Origin: Oscillospiraceae bacterium
Lineage (GTDB): Bacteria > Bacillota > Clostridia > Oscillospirales > Ruminococcaceae
Direction of reading: 5' to 3'
Length of the DNA: 64,000 nucleotides
Assembly: GCA_021200775.1 (NCBI GenBank)
Contig: JAJQGB010000009.1
Span: 129,773 to 193,772, forward strand
Of the stretch, positions 10,321-18,083 are shown one piece after another (the first letter of the stretch is position 1; each line of letters begins with the position of its first letter). The notes below the pieces were generated by a model. The model had not been told where the DNA came from. It made no database searches and was given only the letters and a program-made list of their open reading frames with translations. A program made the translations under genes and the position numbers.

Positions 10321-11457
10321 ATGAGTAAATACCAGATTGGCATGGATATATCCACGCTTTATGACCTCGAAGAAGAAGGCATAAAGTTCTATGATAACGG
10401 CAAAGAAGGCGATTTAATCGCAATTTTGGGGAGCTATGGCGTAAATTCTATCAGATTGCGTCTGTGGCACAACCCATTTGACGAAAATGGCGAGAGCTAT
10501 GGCGCCGGCACCTGCGACCTGCCGAGAGTGACTTCTCTTGCGAAGCGTGTAAAAGCCGCCGGAATGAGCTTTCTCCTTGACATCCACTACAGCGATTTCT
10601 GGTGCGACCCGTCGAAGCAGACCATCCCGAAGGCGTGGAAGAATCTTGATTTTGACGAGCTGAAAACCGCCGTCCACGACTACACCGTGGAGATTATCGA
10701 GCATCTTAAAGCCAATGGCTGTGAGCCCGACATGGTTCAGGTCGGAAATGAGATAACCCGTGGTATGCTGTGGGAGTATGGCAGACTTTCCTGGAACGAG
10801 GAAACCGGCAGTCGTGATGGCTACCATAATCTCTGCGAGCTCTTGAAAGCCGGAGTAAGCGGCGTCAGAAGCACTAACGCTGCCAAAGTCATGATTCATC
10901 TTGAAAGTAGCTTTGATAACCCCAGATACCGCGAATTTTTCGACAATCTCGTCTCCCACGGCGTCGACTTCGACGCAATCGGTATGAGCTATTACCCATA
11001 TTGGCACCATGGTTTTGACGAGCTTATCGCCAACATGAACGATATGGCGGAGCGCTACAATAAGGAGCTATACATCGTCGAGACATCCTATGCATTCACC
11101 CTCGACCACTTCGACGAGACCGGCGAGCGCCAGCACCTCGTCGTCGACCATAGTTATGTCCCCGAAGAGGGACAGCCGCTTCCGTATCCAATCAGTGTTG
11201 ATGGGCAGAAGCAGTTTATCCGTAAGCTTTTGGAGCTACTTCCTGAAGTCAGGAATTTCAAGGGCATCTACTACTGGGAGCCCGCCTGGATTCCGAGCCC
11301 GAAAGGCACCTGGGCAAGCGCAGGTGCCCGCAAGTACATCCACGAGGAAGACAAGACCGACGGCAACGAATGGGCAAACCAATGCCTCTTCGATTATGAT
11401 GGCAACGTGCTTCCGGCAATGGGGGAATTTAAAGAGTTTGCAGAAAAGAACGCTTAA
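10321..11457 (+). CDS. Cytoplasmic GH53 beta-1,4-galactanase
   Basis: This second GH53 enzyme has 378 residues and consists of the catalytic barrel only. The acid/base is Glu144 in QVGNEITRG and the nucleophile Glu254 in IVETSYAF; HYSDFWCDPSKQ is conserved. No signal peptide or accessory module is present, so it is expected to act inside the cell on imported galacto-oligosaccharides made by the upstream lipoprotein enzyme. The four-base spacing shows co-transcription. Possible specificity differences (endo versus oligosaccharide hydrolysis) cannot be read from sequence. Confidence 0.9.
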   Translation: MSKYQIGMDISTLYDLEEEGIKFYDNGKEGDLIAILGSYGVNSIRLRLWHNPFDENGESYGAGTCDLPRVTSLAKRVKAAGMSFLLDIHYSDFWCDPSKQTIPKAWKNLDFDELKTAVHDYTVEIIEHLKANGCEPDMVQVGNEITRGMLWEYGRLSWNEETGSRDGYHNLCELLKAGVSGVRSTNAAKVMIHLESSFDNPRYREFFDNLVSHGVDFDAIGMSYYPYWHHGFDELIANMNDMAERYNKELYIVETSYAFTLDHFDETGERQHLVVDHSYVPEEGQPLPYPISVDGQKQFIRKLLELLPEVRNFKGIYYWEPAWIPSPKGTWASAGARKYIHEEDKTDGNEWANQCLFDYDGNVLPAMGEFKEFAEKNA

Positions 11458-11474
11458 AAAATTTTCTGAAACTG

Positions 11475-11503
11475 TTGATTTTTCTTCCGGTTTTGAGTAT
11501 AAT
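11475..11503 (+). promoter_or_regulatory. Promoter of the structured RNA
   Basis: TTGATT at 11475-11480 and TATAAT at 11498-11503, 17 bases apart, begin 18 bases after the GH53 stop codon. Transcription would start near 11510, at the first hairpin of the RNA. Confidence 0.8.
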
Positions 11504-11509
11504 ATTTAT

Positions 11510-11807
11510 GGAAGCAGTGATGCTTCTCGTGCGGCGGCACGCTAAAGCTGTACTGGATATGGGGCAGGGTAAAGCCCATAGCGAGCAGTTACACGGCAAC
11601 ATAGTTGCTGACAACTGTAGTGTTCGGTAGGACACGGACCCGCACTCGGGATGCGAGTGTAGTCCACATGGGGGACTTAAATTTCCCATGGCTGACAATT
11701 GCCTTAGTTACAATTGTTGTGCCCGGTAGGGCACGGAGCTGACAGCCAGCATTATAACACGCAAGAACAAAAGAAATGCAGGCGGTGATACCATCGCCTG
11801 CTTTTTT
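11510..11807 (+). ncRNA. Unrecognised structured RNA of about 298 nt with a duplicated hairpin module
   Basis: A strong promoter precedes and an intrinsic terminator ends this non-coding stretch. It can fold into a chain of hairpins. These are GAAGCA-GTGA-TGCTTC (11511-11526), CGTGC/GCACG (11528-11541), TATGGG/CCCATA (11558-11580), CAGTT...AACTG (11586-11617), GTGTTC-GGTA-GGACAC (11620-11635), GGAC/GTCC enclosing CACTCG/CGAGTG (11636-11665), CATGGG/CCCATG (11667-11690), ACAATTG/CAATTGT (11695-11717) and GTGCCC-GGTA-GGGCAC (11719-11734). The stem ending in CTG or TTGT, followed by a GGTA-loop hairpin and CGGA, occurs twice. The arms differ by compensatory changes, so the fold looks selected. 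It does not match tmRNA, RNase P, SRP, 6S or any riboswitch I know. The gene 27 bases downstream encodes a predicted nuclease. Confidence 0.7.
11778..11807 (+). terminator. Terminator between the structured RNA and the PBECR4 gene
   Basis: GCAGGCG at 11778-11784 pairs with CGCCTGC at 11795-11801, followed by six T. Expression of the next gene needs read-through of this site, unless it has its own promoter. I see none in the 27 bases between. Confidence 0.88.
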
Positions 11808-11834
11808 GATAATAAAATTCGGGTGGTTGCAAAA

Positions 11835-12473
11835 ATGTCAAAAGGCAAGGAACAGAAAAAGGAAAGGCTTATAAAAACAATAGAGAAGGCGGCACTGATT
11901 TACAAAGAAAAAATGGTTGGTCGTCATTTCTTATATGTATTTGATGACAGATACATCGAAGTTGTGTTCAGGGAACGCGATTTCATGCACCTGACCGGTG
12001 TTGATTCGACGCTCCGTGCCGAGCAATTCTACAAAGACGCCGTCCGTGGCAGACTGAAAGCTGACCATATCTTTTTCAGCAAAAGACATCCTTATGATTT
12101 GTGCGCCAAAAAGGCTTCACAGCTATTGAATATTGGCAAGGTTGTCGATTCTGAATTGTTTATACTGGAAGATACGACCACGAGGACGTTTACATATAAG
12201 TTCGGACTGACTGATCTGGAACTGACAATCTGCCTGAGCGAGGACACCGACCGTGACGGAAATCTGGTCGGCGATCACTATATTGCGAGGAGTCTTCGGG
12301 TTGAAGATTGTTTCGACCGTTCGGAAGATGTGTTTACAGTCAGATTCATATTTGCGAGGGCACACGGCGAGAGAAAATACTCCACGGTGATGTATCAGGA
12401 GCCGGATGACAGTATTTTAAGATTGCCTAAAGAGGTATTAGAATTGATTGACAACAAATTGCCCTGCTTATGA
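11835..12473 (+). CDS. PBECR4-like predicted nuclease (candidate toxin)
   Basis: This 212-residue soluble protein has no signal peptide. The N-terminal half has FLYVFDDRYIEVVFRER followed by DFMHLTGV, the signature of PBECR4, a predicted phage-Barnase-EndoU-ColicinE5/D-RelE-like nuclease domain. The C-terminal half contains TICLSEDTD and YIARSLRVEDCF, which continue the fold. Catalytic residues are not assignable with certainty. ATG at 11835 with GGGTGG eight bases upstream is preferred to GTG at 11823. The gene has no protein partner beside it. Its only partner is the structured RNA and terminator upstream, an arrangement like type III toxin-antitoxin loci. The function is inference. Confidence 0.6.
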   Translation: MSKGKEQKKERLIKTIEKAALIYKEKMVGRHFLYVFDDRYIEVVFRERDFMHLTGVDSTLRAEQFYKDAVRGRLKADHIFFSKRHPYDLCAKKASQLLNIGKVVDSELFILEDTTTRTFTYKFGLTDLELTICLSEDTDRDGNLVGDHYIARSLRVEDCFDRSEDVFTVRFIFARAHGERKYSTVMYQEPDDSILRLPKEVLELIDNKLPCL

Positions 12474-12578
12474 CGATTTTTATGCCAACCGGATAACTTT
12501 TTTATACAGCTAAACCCGCTTCCCAAGCGGATTTGCGACACTTGTGTGAAAATTCTCAATAATTTTTCGGATTTTGTG

Positions 12579-12607
12579 TTGACTTTTTCGTGCAAAAGGT
12601 ATAAAAT
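12579..12607 (+). promoter_or_regulatory. Promoter of the ABC sugar importer
   Basis: TTGACT at 12579-12584 and TAAAAT at 12602-12607 have a 17-base spacer. A GTGCAAAA word lies in the spacer (12590). Confidence 0.65.
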
Positions 12608-12671
12608 AGGCTTGTGCAAAATACATAAGTGCCCCGTTTAAAATTTGCACATCACTTGCGACTGTGGGGCA
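12590..12671. promoter_or_regulatory. Repeated GTGCAAA sites and leader hairpin, possible operator
   Basis: GTGCAAAA occurs at 12590 inside the promoter and GTGCAAA at 12614 near the transcription start. The inverted form TTTGCAC is at 12644-12650. The second and third make an inverted repeat. A TGCCCC/GGGGCA pair (12630-12635 with 12666-12671) could fold the leader. The pattern suggests a regulator binding site for the sugar importer; the protein is not encoded nearby. Confidence 0.4.
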
Positions 12672-12707
12672 TAATATCAAAATACTCTTTCCAAGGAGGA
12701 AACTATC

Positions 12708-14354
12708 ATGAAAACAAATTGGCGCAGAATTCTTGCTGTACTTCTTTCTGCTATCATGCTTCTTTCACTCGTTGCTTGCGGCGATTCCTCAAGCGATAGC
12801 GGTAGCAACAGCGACAGTTCTGCAAACACCGACACTTCCGATGTCGATACCAGCTCAATCTCCATCACAGTATGGTGCCCTGAAGCAGCAGTTGACCTTA
12901 CAACATCTCAGCTCGCCGCTTATAACGAAGCTAACGGCACTTCCATCAACTTCACTGTTGAAGCTGTAGGCGAAGGCGAAGCCGCAACCAACATGATTAC
13001 CGACGTTACTGCCGGTGCAGACATCTACTTCTTCGCTCAGGACCAGCTCGCAAGACTTGTCCAGGCAGGAGCTCTCACTCAGGTTTCCAGCTCTTTGGCT
13101 GACACCATCACTTCCGAGAACGACGCAGGCGCAGTTGCCGCCGCAACCGTTTCCGGTGGTATCTATGCATTCCCGCTTACTTCCGATAACGGCTACTTCG
13201 TATACTATGACAAGAGCGTTATCACCGACGAGTCCATTCTCGAAGACCAGACTGCTCTTATCGAGGCTGTTTCTGCCGCTGGTAAGACCATCGCTTTCGA
13301 GCTCACTGACTCCGGATGGTATGCCGCAGCTTACTTCTTCGCAACCGGTTGCGTATCCGATTGGTCAACCGATGACGCCGGAACCTTCACCGGCTACACT
13401 GACACCTTCAATTCTGAAGCAGGTATCGCAGCTGCAAAGGGAATGGCTGAACTCGTAAACAGCTCAGTATTCGTAAACTCTTCTTCTGCCGCTTCCTTCT
13501 CAAGTGACGCCGCAGTAGTAGTTACCGGTACATGGGACTACACCACCGCTTCTGAAGCTTTGGGCGACAACCTCGGTTGCACCGACCTCTGGAGCTTCAC
13601 CGTTGATGGCGAAACCTATCACCTCGGTTCTTACTCTGGTAACAAGCTTCTTGGTGTAAAGCCTCAGACTGATGCTACCAAGGCTGCTTACTGCCAGTCA
13701 GTAGCTGCTTATCTTTCTGGCGAAGCTTGCCAGCAGGAAAGATTCGACGCCCTTGCTTGGGGTCCTTCTAACGTAAATGTTCAGGCTAGTGACGCTGTCC
13801 AGGAGAACATTGCTCTTGCCGCACTCGCCGCTCAGAACGAATACGGCACTCCTCAGGGTCAGTATCCGAACGCTTGGTGGGATACCTCCAAGGCAATCGG
13901 TGCTTCCGTCCAGGCTCTTGGCACTACTTCACCCTCTGATTCCGACCTTCAGGCTATCCTTGACACCTACACCGCTGGTATTGAGAGCATTCTTTCGAGT
14001 GCTTCCACTCAGGGTTGGGTTATCGTTGGTGACATGGACGTAAGCTGGAGCTGCACAGGCGGCGAAAATGGCGAATATGTCCTCACTGACAACCAGGTTG
14101 ATTCTGACGATCCTTACGTTGGTATCTGGGAATATGACATCAATGTTACCGGCGAGTCTGGATTCAGAGTTGTTATGTACGGTGCTTGGGATGCAGGCGA
14201 CTACGATGCTTCCGGTATCGGCTACAGCCACCTCGCTGAAGGCTCTGTAGGAACCGAAGGCGGAGACAACAATATCGTTGTTGACCCTGGTTCTTATCAT
14301 GTAACTCTCGACACTACCGGCGATGCTCCTGTTATCACCGTAGTTGCTAACTGA
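12708..14354 (+). CDS. Sugar ABC transporter substrate-binding lipoprotein with C-terminal carbohydrate-binding-like domain
   Basis: This extracytoplasmic solute-binding protein of the maltose/oligosaccharide type has 548 residues. The lipobox LVAC places the lipidated Cys at residue 24, followed by a Ser/Asp-rich linker (25-50). The binding domain spans about 50-430. After residue 440 comes a beta-rich domain (GDMDVSWSC..., GIWEYDINVTGESGFRVVMYG, GSYHVTLDTTG) resembling the SusE/SusF and starch-binding folds of surface glycan proteins. This is unusual on an ABC binding protein and suggests extra capture of alpha-glucan. It heads the permease-ATPase-GH13 cluster, so maltodextrin is the likely ligand, although the galactanases upstream allow galacto-oligosaccharides. 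Confidence 0.85.
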   Translation: MKTNWRRILAVLLSAIMLLSLVACGDSSSDSGSNSDSSANTDTSDVDTSSISITVWCPEAAVDLTTSQLAAYNEANGTSINFTVEAVGEGEAATNMITDVTAGADIYFFAQDQLARLVQAGALTQVSSSLADTITSENDAGAVAAATVSGGIYAFPLTSDNGYFVYYDKSVITDESILEDQTALIEAVSAAGKTIAFELTDSGWYAAAYFFATGCVSDWSTDDAGTFTGYTDTFNSEAGIAAAKGMAELVNSSVFVNSSSAASFSSDAAVVVTGTWDYTTASEALGDNLGCTDLWSFTVDGETYHLGSYSGNKLLGVKPQTDATKAAYCQSVAAYLSGEACQQERFDALAWGPSNVNVQASDAVQENIALAALAAQNEYGTPQGQYPNAWWDTSKAIGASVQALGTTSPSDSDLQAILDTYTAGIESILSSASTQGWVIVGDMDVSWSCTGGENGEYVLTDNQVDSDDPYVGIWEYDINVTGESGFRVVMYGAWDAGDYDASGIGYSHLAEGSVGTEGGDNNIVVDPGSYHVTLDTTGDAPVITVVAN

Positions 14355-14431
14355 TTTTCAGGATAACTGAAAACCTAACTTAACATCAACCGAAGGGGGT
14401 TGGGGTTATCCCCGACCTCCTTTTGTTTTTT
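14355..14431 (+). terminator. Stabilising hairpin and partial terminator after the binding-protein gene
   Basis: TTTTCAG/CTGAAAA (14355-14373) directly follows the stop codon. A second 11-bp stem at 14395-14420 (GGGG-TTAT-CCCC core) is followed by TTTTGTTTTTT. Such a terminator between binding protein and permeases usually lowers permease expression relative to the abundant binding protein. Confidence 0.82.
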
Positions 14432-14519
14432 CATTCCGAGGGGACTTCCGGATTGGGAAATTCCGTATGGAAAAGGGCAGCCCACTTGATGTAAGGGTAA
14501 TATCTATAGGAGGATTGAA

Positions 14520-16061
14520 ATGGCTGACAAAATAACCGCAAAAGAACTGAAATATCTGCATTATAGCAAACCGATGAGACTGCTCTTTTCCATTTGGAAC
14601 TTCATTGTTGACATTCCGAATAAGCTTTGGCATCTTATCTGCGCAATAGGCAGAGCATTCAAGAGCTTCGGTCTTTCAGTAGCACACGAGTTTCAGGATA
14701 TATTCCTGACATTCAAGAACGGCGACTGGAAGACAAGGATTTCATTCGTTGTTATGGGCTTCGGCTCGATAGCAAGAGGACAGATAATGAGAGGAATACT
14801 CTTCTTCCTGTTCGAGGTGGTATTCATCGTGTATACCGCTATCTGGGGCGTTCACTGGATAGCAAAGCTTTCGCTTTCGCCAGACAAACTTACCCCAACT
14901 ACAACACAGATGGTTACAACCACCGTTGCCGGTATCGACATGGAGGTTGAAACCACCATTTACGGCGACAATACCTTGCAGATTCTTATCTATGGAGTTC
15001 TCTCCATTCTCTTCGTTTTCTGCTTCATCTATACCTGGCGCCTTAACGTCAAGCAGAACAAGCAAGCTCAGGCTATACTTGCAAAAGGCAAGAAGCTTAA
15101 GTCCGGCAAGGACGATCTGAAGTCTCTCGTAGACGACCAGTTCCACAAGACTGTTCTTGCACTCCCTGTCTTGGGTATCGTAATCTTCACTGTCATCCCA
15201 ATAGTGCTGATGATTATGATTGCCTTCACCAATTACGACTTTAACCACACTCCGCCTGTAAACATGTTTGAATGGGTAGGATGGACTAACTTCAACCAGC
15301 TCTTCACATGGGGCAACGGAACCTCGACATTCTCGGCGACGTTCGGCGAACTCCTTTCGTGGACACTCATCTGGGCGTTCTTTGCAACCTTCACTAACTA
15401 CTTCTTAGGTATGCTCGTCGCTATGATGATTAACAAGAAGGGAATAATGCTGAAGAAGCTCTGGAGAGGAATCTTAGTACTTACAATCGCTATTCCTCAG
15501 TTCATTTCGCTTCTCTATGTTTCAAAGATGTTCTCCGACGAAGGTCTTGTCAACAGATTCCTGATTAATAATGGCGTTGTCTCGACGGCAATCCCGTTCT
15601 GGACAGACCCGACGATGGCAAGAGTGATGGTAATTCTAGTCAACATCTGGGTCGGTGTACCGTACCTGATGCTTATCACGACCGGCGTTCTTATGAATAT
15701 CCCGTCCGACTTGTACGAATCCGCCAGAATCGACGGTGCAAACCCGGTTCAGCAGTACTTCAAGATTACTCTTCCTTACATGTTCTTTGTAACCGGACCG
15801 TATCTGCTTACCAGCTTCACCGGCAACATGAACAACTTTAACGTCATCTATCTCTTGACCGGAGGCGCTCCCTACACTCTCTCGGACAGTGCAGGAAAGA
15901 CCGACCTTCTCATCACATGGCTCTATCGACTGACCGTAACTAACAACGACTACAAGACCGCGGCAGTCATCGGTATTATGGTGTTCGTAGTCGTGGCGGT
16001 AATCTCGCTTGTTGTATATAACGTCTTGCCGTCTATGAAGAACGAGGAGGACTTCCAGTAA
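14520..16061 (+). CDS. Carbohydrate ABC transporter permease (MalF-like)
   Basis: This first membrane subunit of the importer has 513 residues, longer than the usual 290-310, because of an N-terminal extension of about 180 residues with extra helices as in MalF-type permeases. The transport domain holds about six helices. The EAA loop is ESARIDGANPVQQYFKITLP near residue 400, which contacts the ATPase. AGGAGG precedes the ATG by about eight bases. The stop overlaps the next permease start by one base. Confidence 0.9.
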   Translation: MADKITAKELKYLHYSKPMRLLFSIWNFIVDIPNKLWHLICAIGRAFKSFGLSVAHEFQDIFLTFKNGDWKTRISFVVMGFGSIARGQIMRGILFFLFEVVFIVYTAIWGVHWIAKLSLSPDKLTPTTTQMVTTTVAGIDMEVETTIYGDNTLQILIYGVLSILFVFCFIYTWRLNVKQNKQAQAILAKGKKLKSGKDDLKSLVDDQFHKTVLALPVLGIVIFTVIPIVLMIMIAFTNYDFNHTPPVNMFEWVGWTNFNQLFTWGNGTSTFSATFGELLSWTLIWAFFATFTNYFLGMLVAMMINKKGIMLKKLWRGILVLTIAIPQFISLLYVSKMFSDEGLVNRFLINNGVVSTAIPFWTDPTMARVMVILVNIWVGVPYLMLITTGVLMNIPSDLYESARIDGANPVQQYFKITLPYMFFVTGPYLLTSFTGNMNNFNVIYLLTGGAPYTLSDSAGKTDLLITWLYRLTVTNNDYKTAAVIGIMVFVVVAVISLVVYNVLPSMKNEEDFQ

Positions 16062-16918
16062 TGAAAAAGGCATCAAGTATCCATAGAAACAGAATACTCA
16101 GTAACACAGCAATCTACATTATTCTCGTAGTTATATCGATTATCTGGGTTATACCGTTTGTATTCATTTTGCTCCAGTCCTTCCGTTGCGAGAACACATG
16201 GATGGTAGGATATGTCATCCCTGAGCAGTGGGGATTCGACAACTACATAAAGCTGTTTACAGAAACCCAATTCCTTCAGTGGTATAAGAATACATTTATC
16301 ATAGCCGCTTGCAATGCAGTTTTGCAGACATTCATGGTTATGATGATGGCTTACGCTCTTTCACGTCTTCGTTTCAAGGGCAGAAAGTTCCTGATGAACG
16401 CAATGCTGGTACTCGGAATGTTCCCCGGCTTCTTAACGATGATTATCCTTTACTACATCCTGAAGAGCATGGGTCTTACCCAGGAGGGCGCAGTTCCCGG
16501 ACTTATCTTAGTCAACTTCGCTTCCTCAGGTATGGGCTACTACGTATTCAAGGGCTTCCTCGATACGATTCCGAAGAGCCTTGACGAAGCGGCAAGAGTC
16601 GACGGCGCAACCAGATTCCAGGTAATGCGCAAGATTATCCTTCCGCTTTCAAAGCCGATTATGATTTACACCATATTGACAGCATTCATGGCACCTTGGG
16701 CTGACTACATCTTCGCCTCGTATATCGCATTCGGTACGTCGAGCGGCTATAACGTAGCGGTCGGACTTTATTCGTGGCTGTCCAAGGACATGATAAACTC
16801 GAACTACACGCTGTTCTGCGCTGGAGGCGTTTGCATAGCGATTCCGATAACGATTCTGTTTATGTGCCTGCAGAAATACTATGTTGAAGGCGTCACCGGC
16901 GGCGCTGTCAAAGGTTAA
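16061..16918 (+). CDS. Carbohydrate ABC transporter permease (MalG-like)
   Basis: This second membrane subunit has 285 residues and six helices. The EAA motif DEAARVDGATRFQVMRKIILP is near residue 176. Its start codon shares a base with the previous stop (TAATG), so the two permeases are translationally coupled and form a heterodimeric pore. The C-terminal YYVEGVTGGAVKG matches MalG-type permeases that accept maltodextrins. Confidence 0.91.
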   Translation: MKKASSIHRNRILSNTAIYIILVVISIIWVIPFVFILLQSFRCENTWMVGYVIPEQWGFDNYIKLFTETQFLQWYKNTFIIAACNAVLQTFMVMMMAYALSRLRFKGRKFLMNAMLVLGMFPGFLTMIILYYILKSMGLTQEGAVPGLILVNFASSGMGYYVFKGFLDTIPKSLDEAARVDGATRFQVMRKIILPLSKPIMIYTILTAFMAPWADYIFASYIAFGTSSGYNVAVGLYSWLSKDMINSNYTLFCAGGVCIAIPITILFMCLQKYYVEGVTGGAVKG

Positions 16919-16933
16919 TAGGAGGGAAGATAT

Positions 16934-18061
16934 ATGGCAACAGTTAAACTTACAAATGTTAAAAAGATTTACGACAAGAACGTCGTCGCAGTTCAGGACT
17001 TCAATCTTGACATCGCTGACAAGGAGTTTGTCGTATTCGTAGGACCTTCCGGTTGTGGAAAGTCAACTACACTCAGAATGATAGCAGGTCTTGAGGACAT
17101 CTCCGAAGGTACTGTCGAGATTGACGGCGTAGTCGTCAACGATCTCGAACCCCGTGACAGAGATATCGCAATGGTCTTCCAGAACTATGCACTCTATCCG
17201 CATCTTTCGGTATTCGAGAATATCGCTTTCCCGCTTCGCTTAAAGAAGGTAGATAACGATACCGTTTACCAGAAAGTCACCGAAGTAGCAGAAATTCTCG
17301 GCATTACAGATTATCTCACACGTAAGCCTCGTGCTTTGTCAGGTGGTCAGCGCCAGAGAGTTGCAATCGGCAGAGCTATGGTAAGAGACGCTAAAGTCCT
17401 CCTCATGGACGAACCGCTTTCAAACCTCGACGCAAAGCTCCGTAACCAGATGAGAGCCGAGATTATCCTGCTCCGTCAGAGAATCAACTCGACATTCATC
17501 TATGTTACCCACGACCAGACCGAAGCTATGACTTTAGGCGACAGAATCGTCATCATGAAGGACGGCTTCATCCAGCAGGTCGGAACACCTGAAGAGGTAT
17601 TCGACATGCCTAAAAACCTCTTCGTTGCAGGCTTCATCGGAGCTCCTCAGATGAACTTCTACAATACCGACCTCGTAAGAGAAGGCGACGACTACTATGT
17701 CACACCTTTCGGCACCAAGATGAAGGTAAGCGACAAGAAGGCAGAAGGACTGCGTGCAAAGGGCGTCAGCTCACAGAGTGTAATCCTGGGCGTAAGACCC
17801 GAGCATATCACCATGGGTACTCCCGGAGAGAGCGACACCTTCGCCGCTAAGATTCTTGTCAACGAAATGATGGGTTCGGAGTTCCATCTCCACACCACCT
17901 GTCCGGACGACTCCGAGTGCATCGTAAGAATCCCGACCCTGAAGCTTGACCGCGACCAGCGTGCTGCTCTTACCGCAGGACATGAAATCAGCATCACCTT
18001 TGGCGGCGAGGCAATGCACCTCTTCGACCCCGAGACAGAAAGAAATCTTCTGGCAGACTAA
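16934..18061 (+). CDS. ABC transporter ATP-binding protein, MsmX/MalK/UgpC type
   Basis: This cytoplasmic ATPase energises the sugar importer. The 375 residues include Walker A GPSGCGKST near residue 37, the signature ALSGGQRQRVAIGRAM near residue 134, Walker B KVLLMDEPLSNLDAKLR, and the switch His in YVTHDQTEAM. The C-terminal 130 residues form the MOP-type regulatory domain with LGVRPEHI. AGGAGG starts ten bases upstream of the ATG. Such ATPases often serve several sugar importers, but here the gene is within the permease operon. Confidence 0.93.
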   Translation: MATVKLTNVKKIYDKNVVAVQDFNLDIADKEFVVFVGPSGCGKSTTLRMIAGLEDISEGTVEIDGVVVNDLEPRDRDIAMVFQNYALYPHLSVFENIAFPLRLKKVDNDTVYQKVTEVAEILGITDYLTRKPRALSGGQRQRVAIGRAMVRDAKVLLMDEPLSNLDAKLRNQMRAEIILLRQRINSTFIYVTHDQTEAMTLGDRIVIMKDGFIQQVGTPEEVFDMPKNLFVAGFIGAPQMNFYNTDLVREGDDYYVTPFGTKMKVSDKKAEGLRAKGVSSQSVILGVRPEHITMGTPGESDTFAAKILVNEMMGSEFHLHTTCPDDSECIVRIPTLKLDRDQRAALTAGHEISITFGGEAMHLFDPETERNLLAD

Positions 18062-18083
18062 TTCTCAGGAGTGAACCACACAG

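Noticed and set aside
11510-11807. The structured RNA as 6S RNA, RNase P RNA, SRP RNA or tmRNA
   Set aside because: The ends do not pair as a long closing stem (6S), and the conserved cores of RNase P, SRP and tmRNA are absent.
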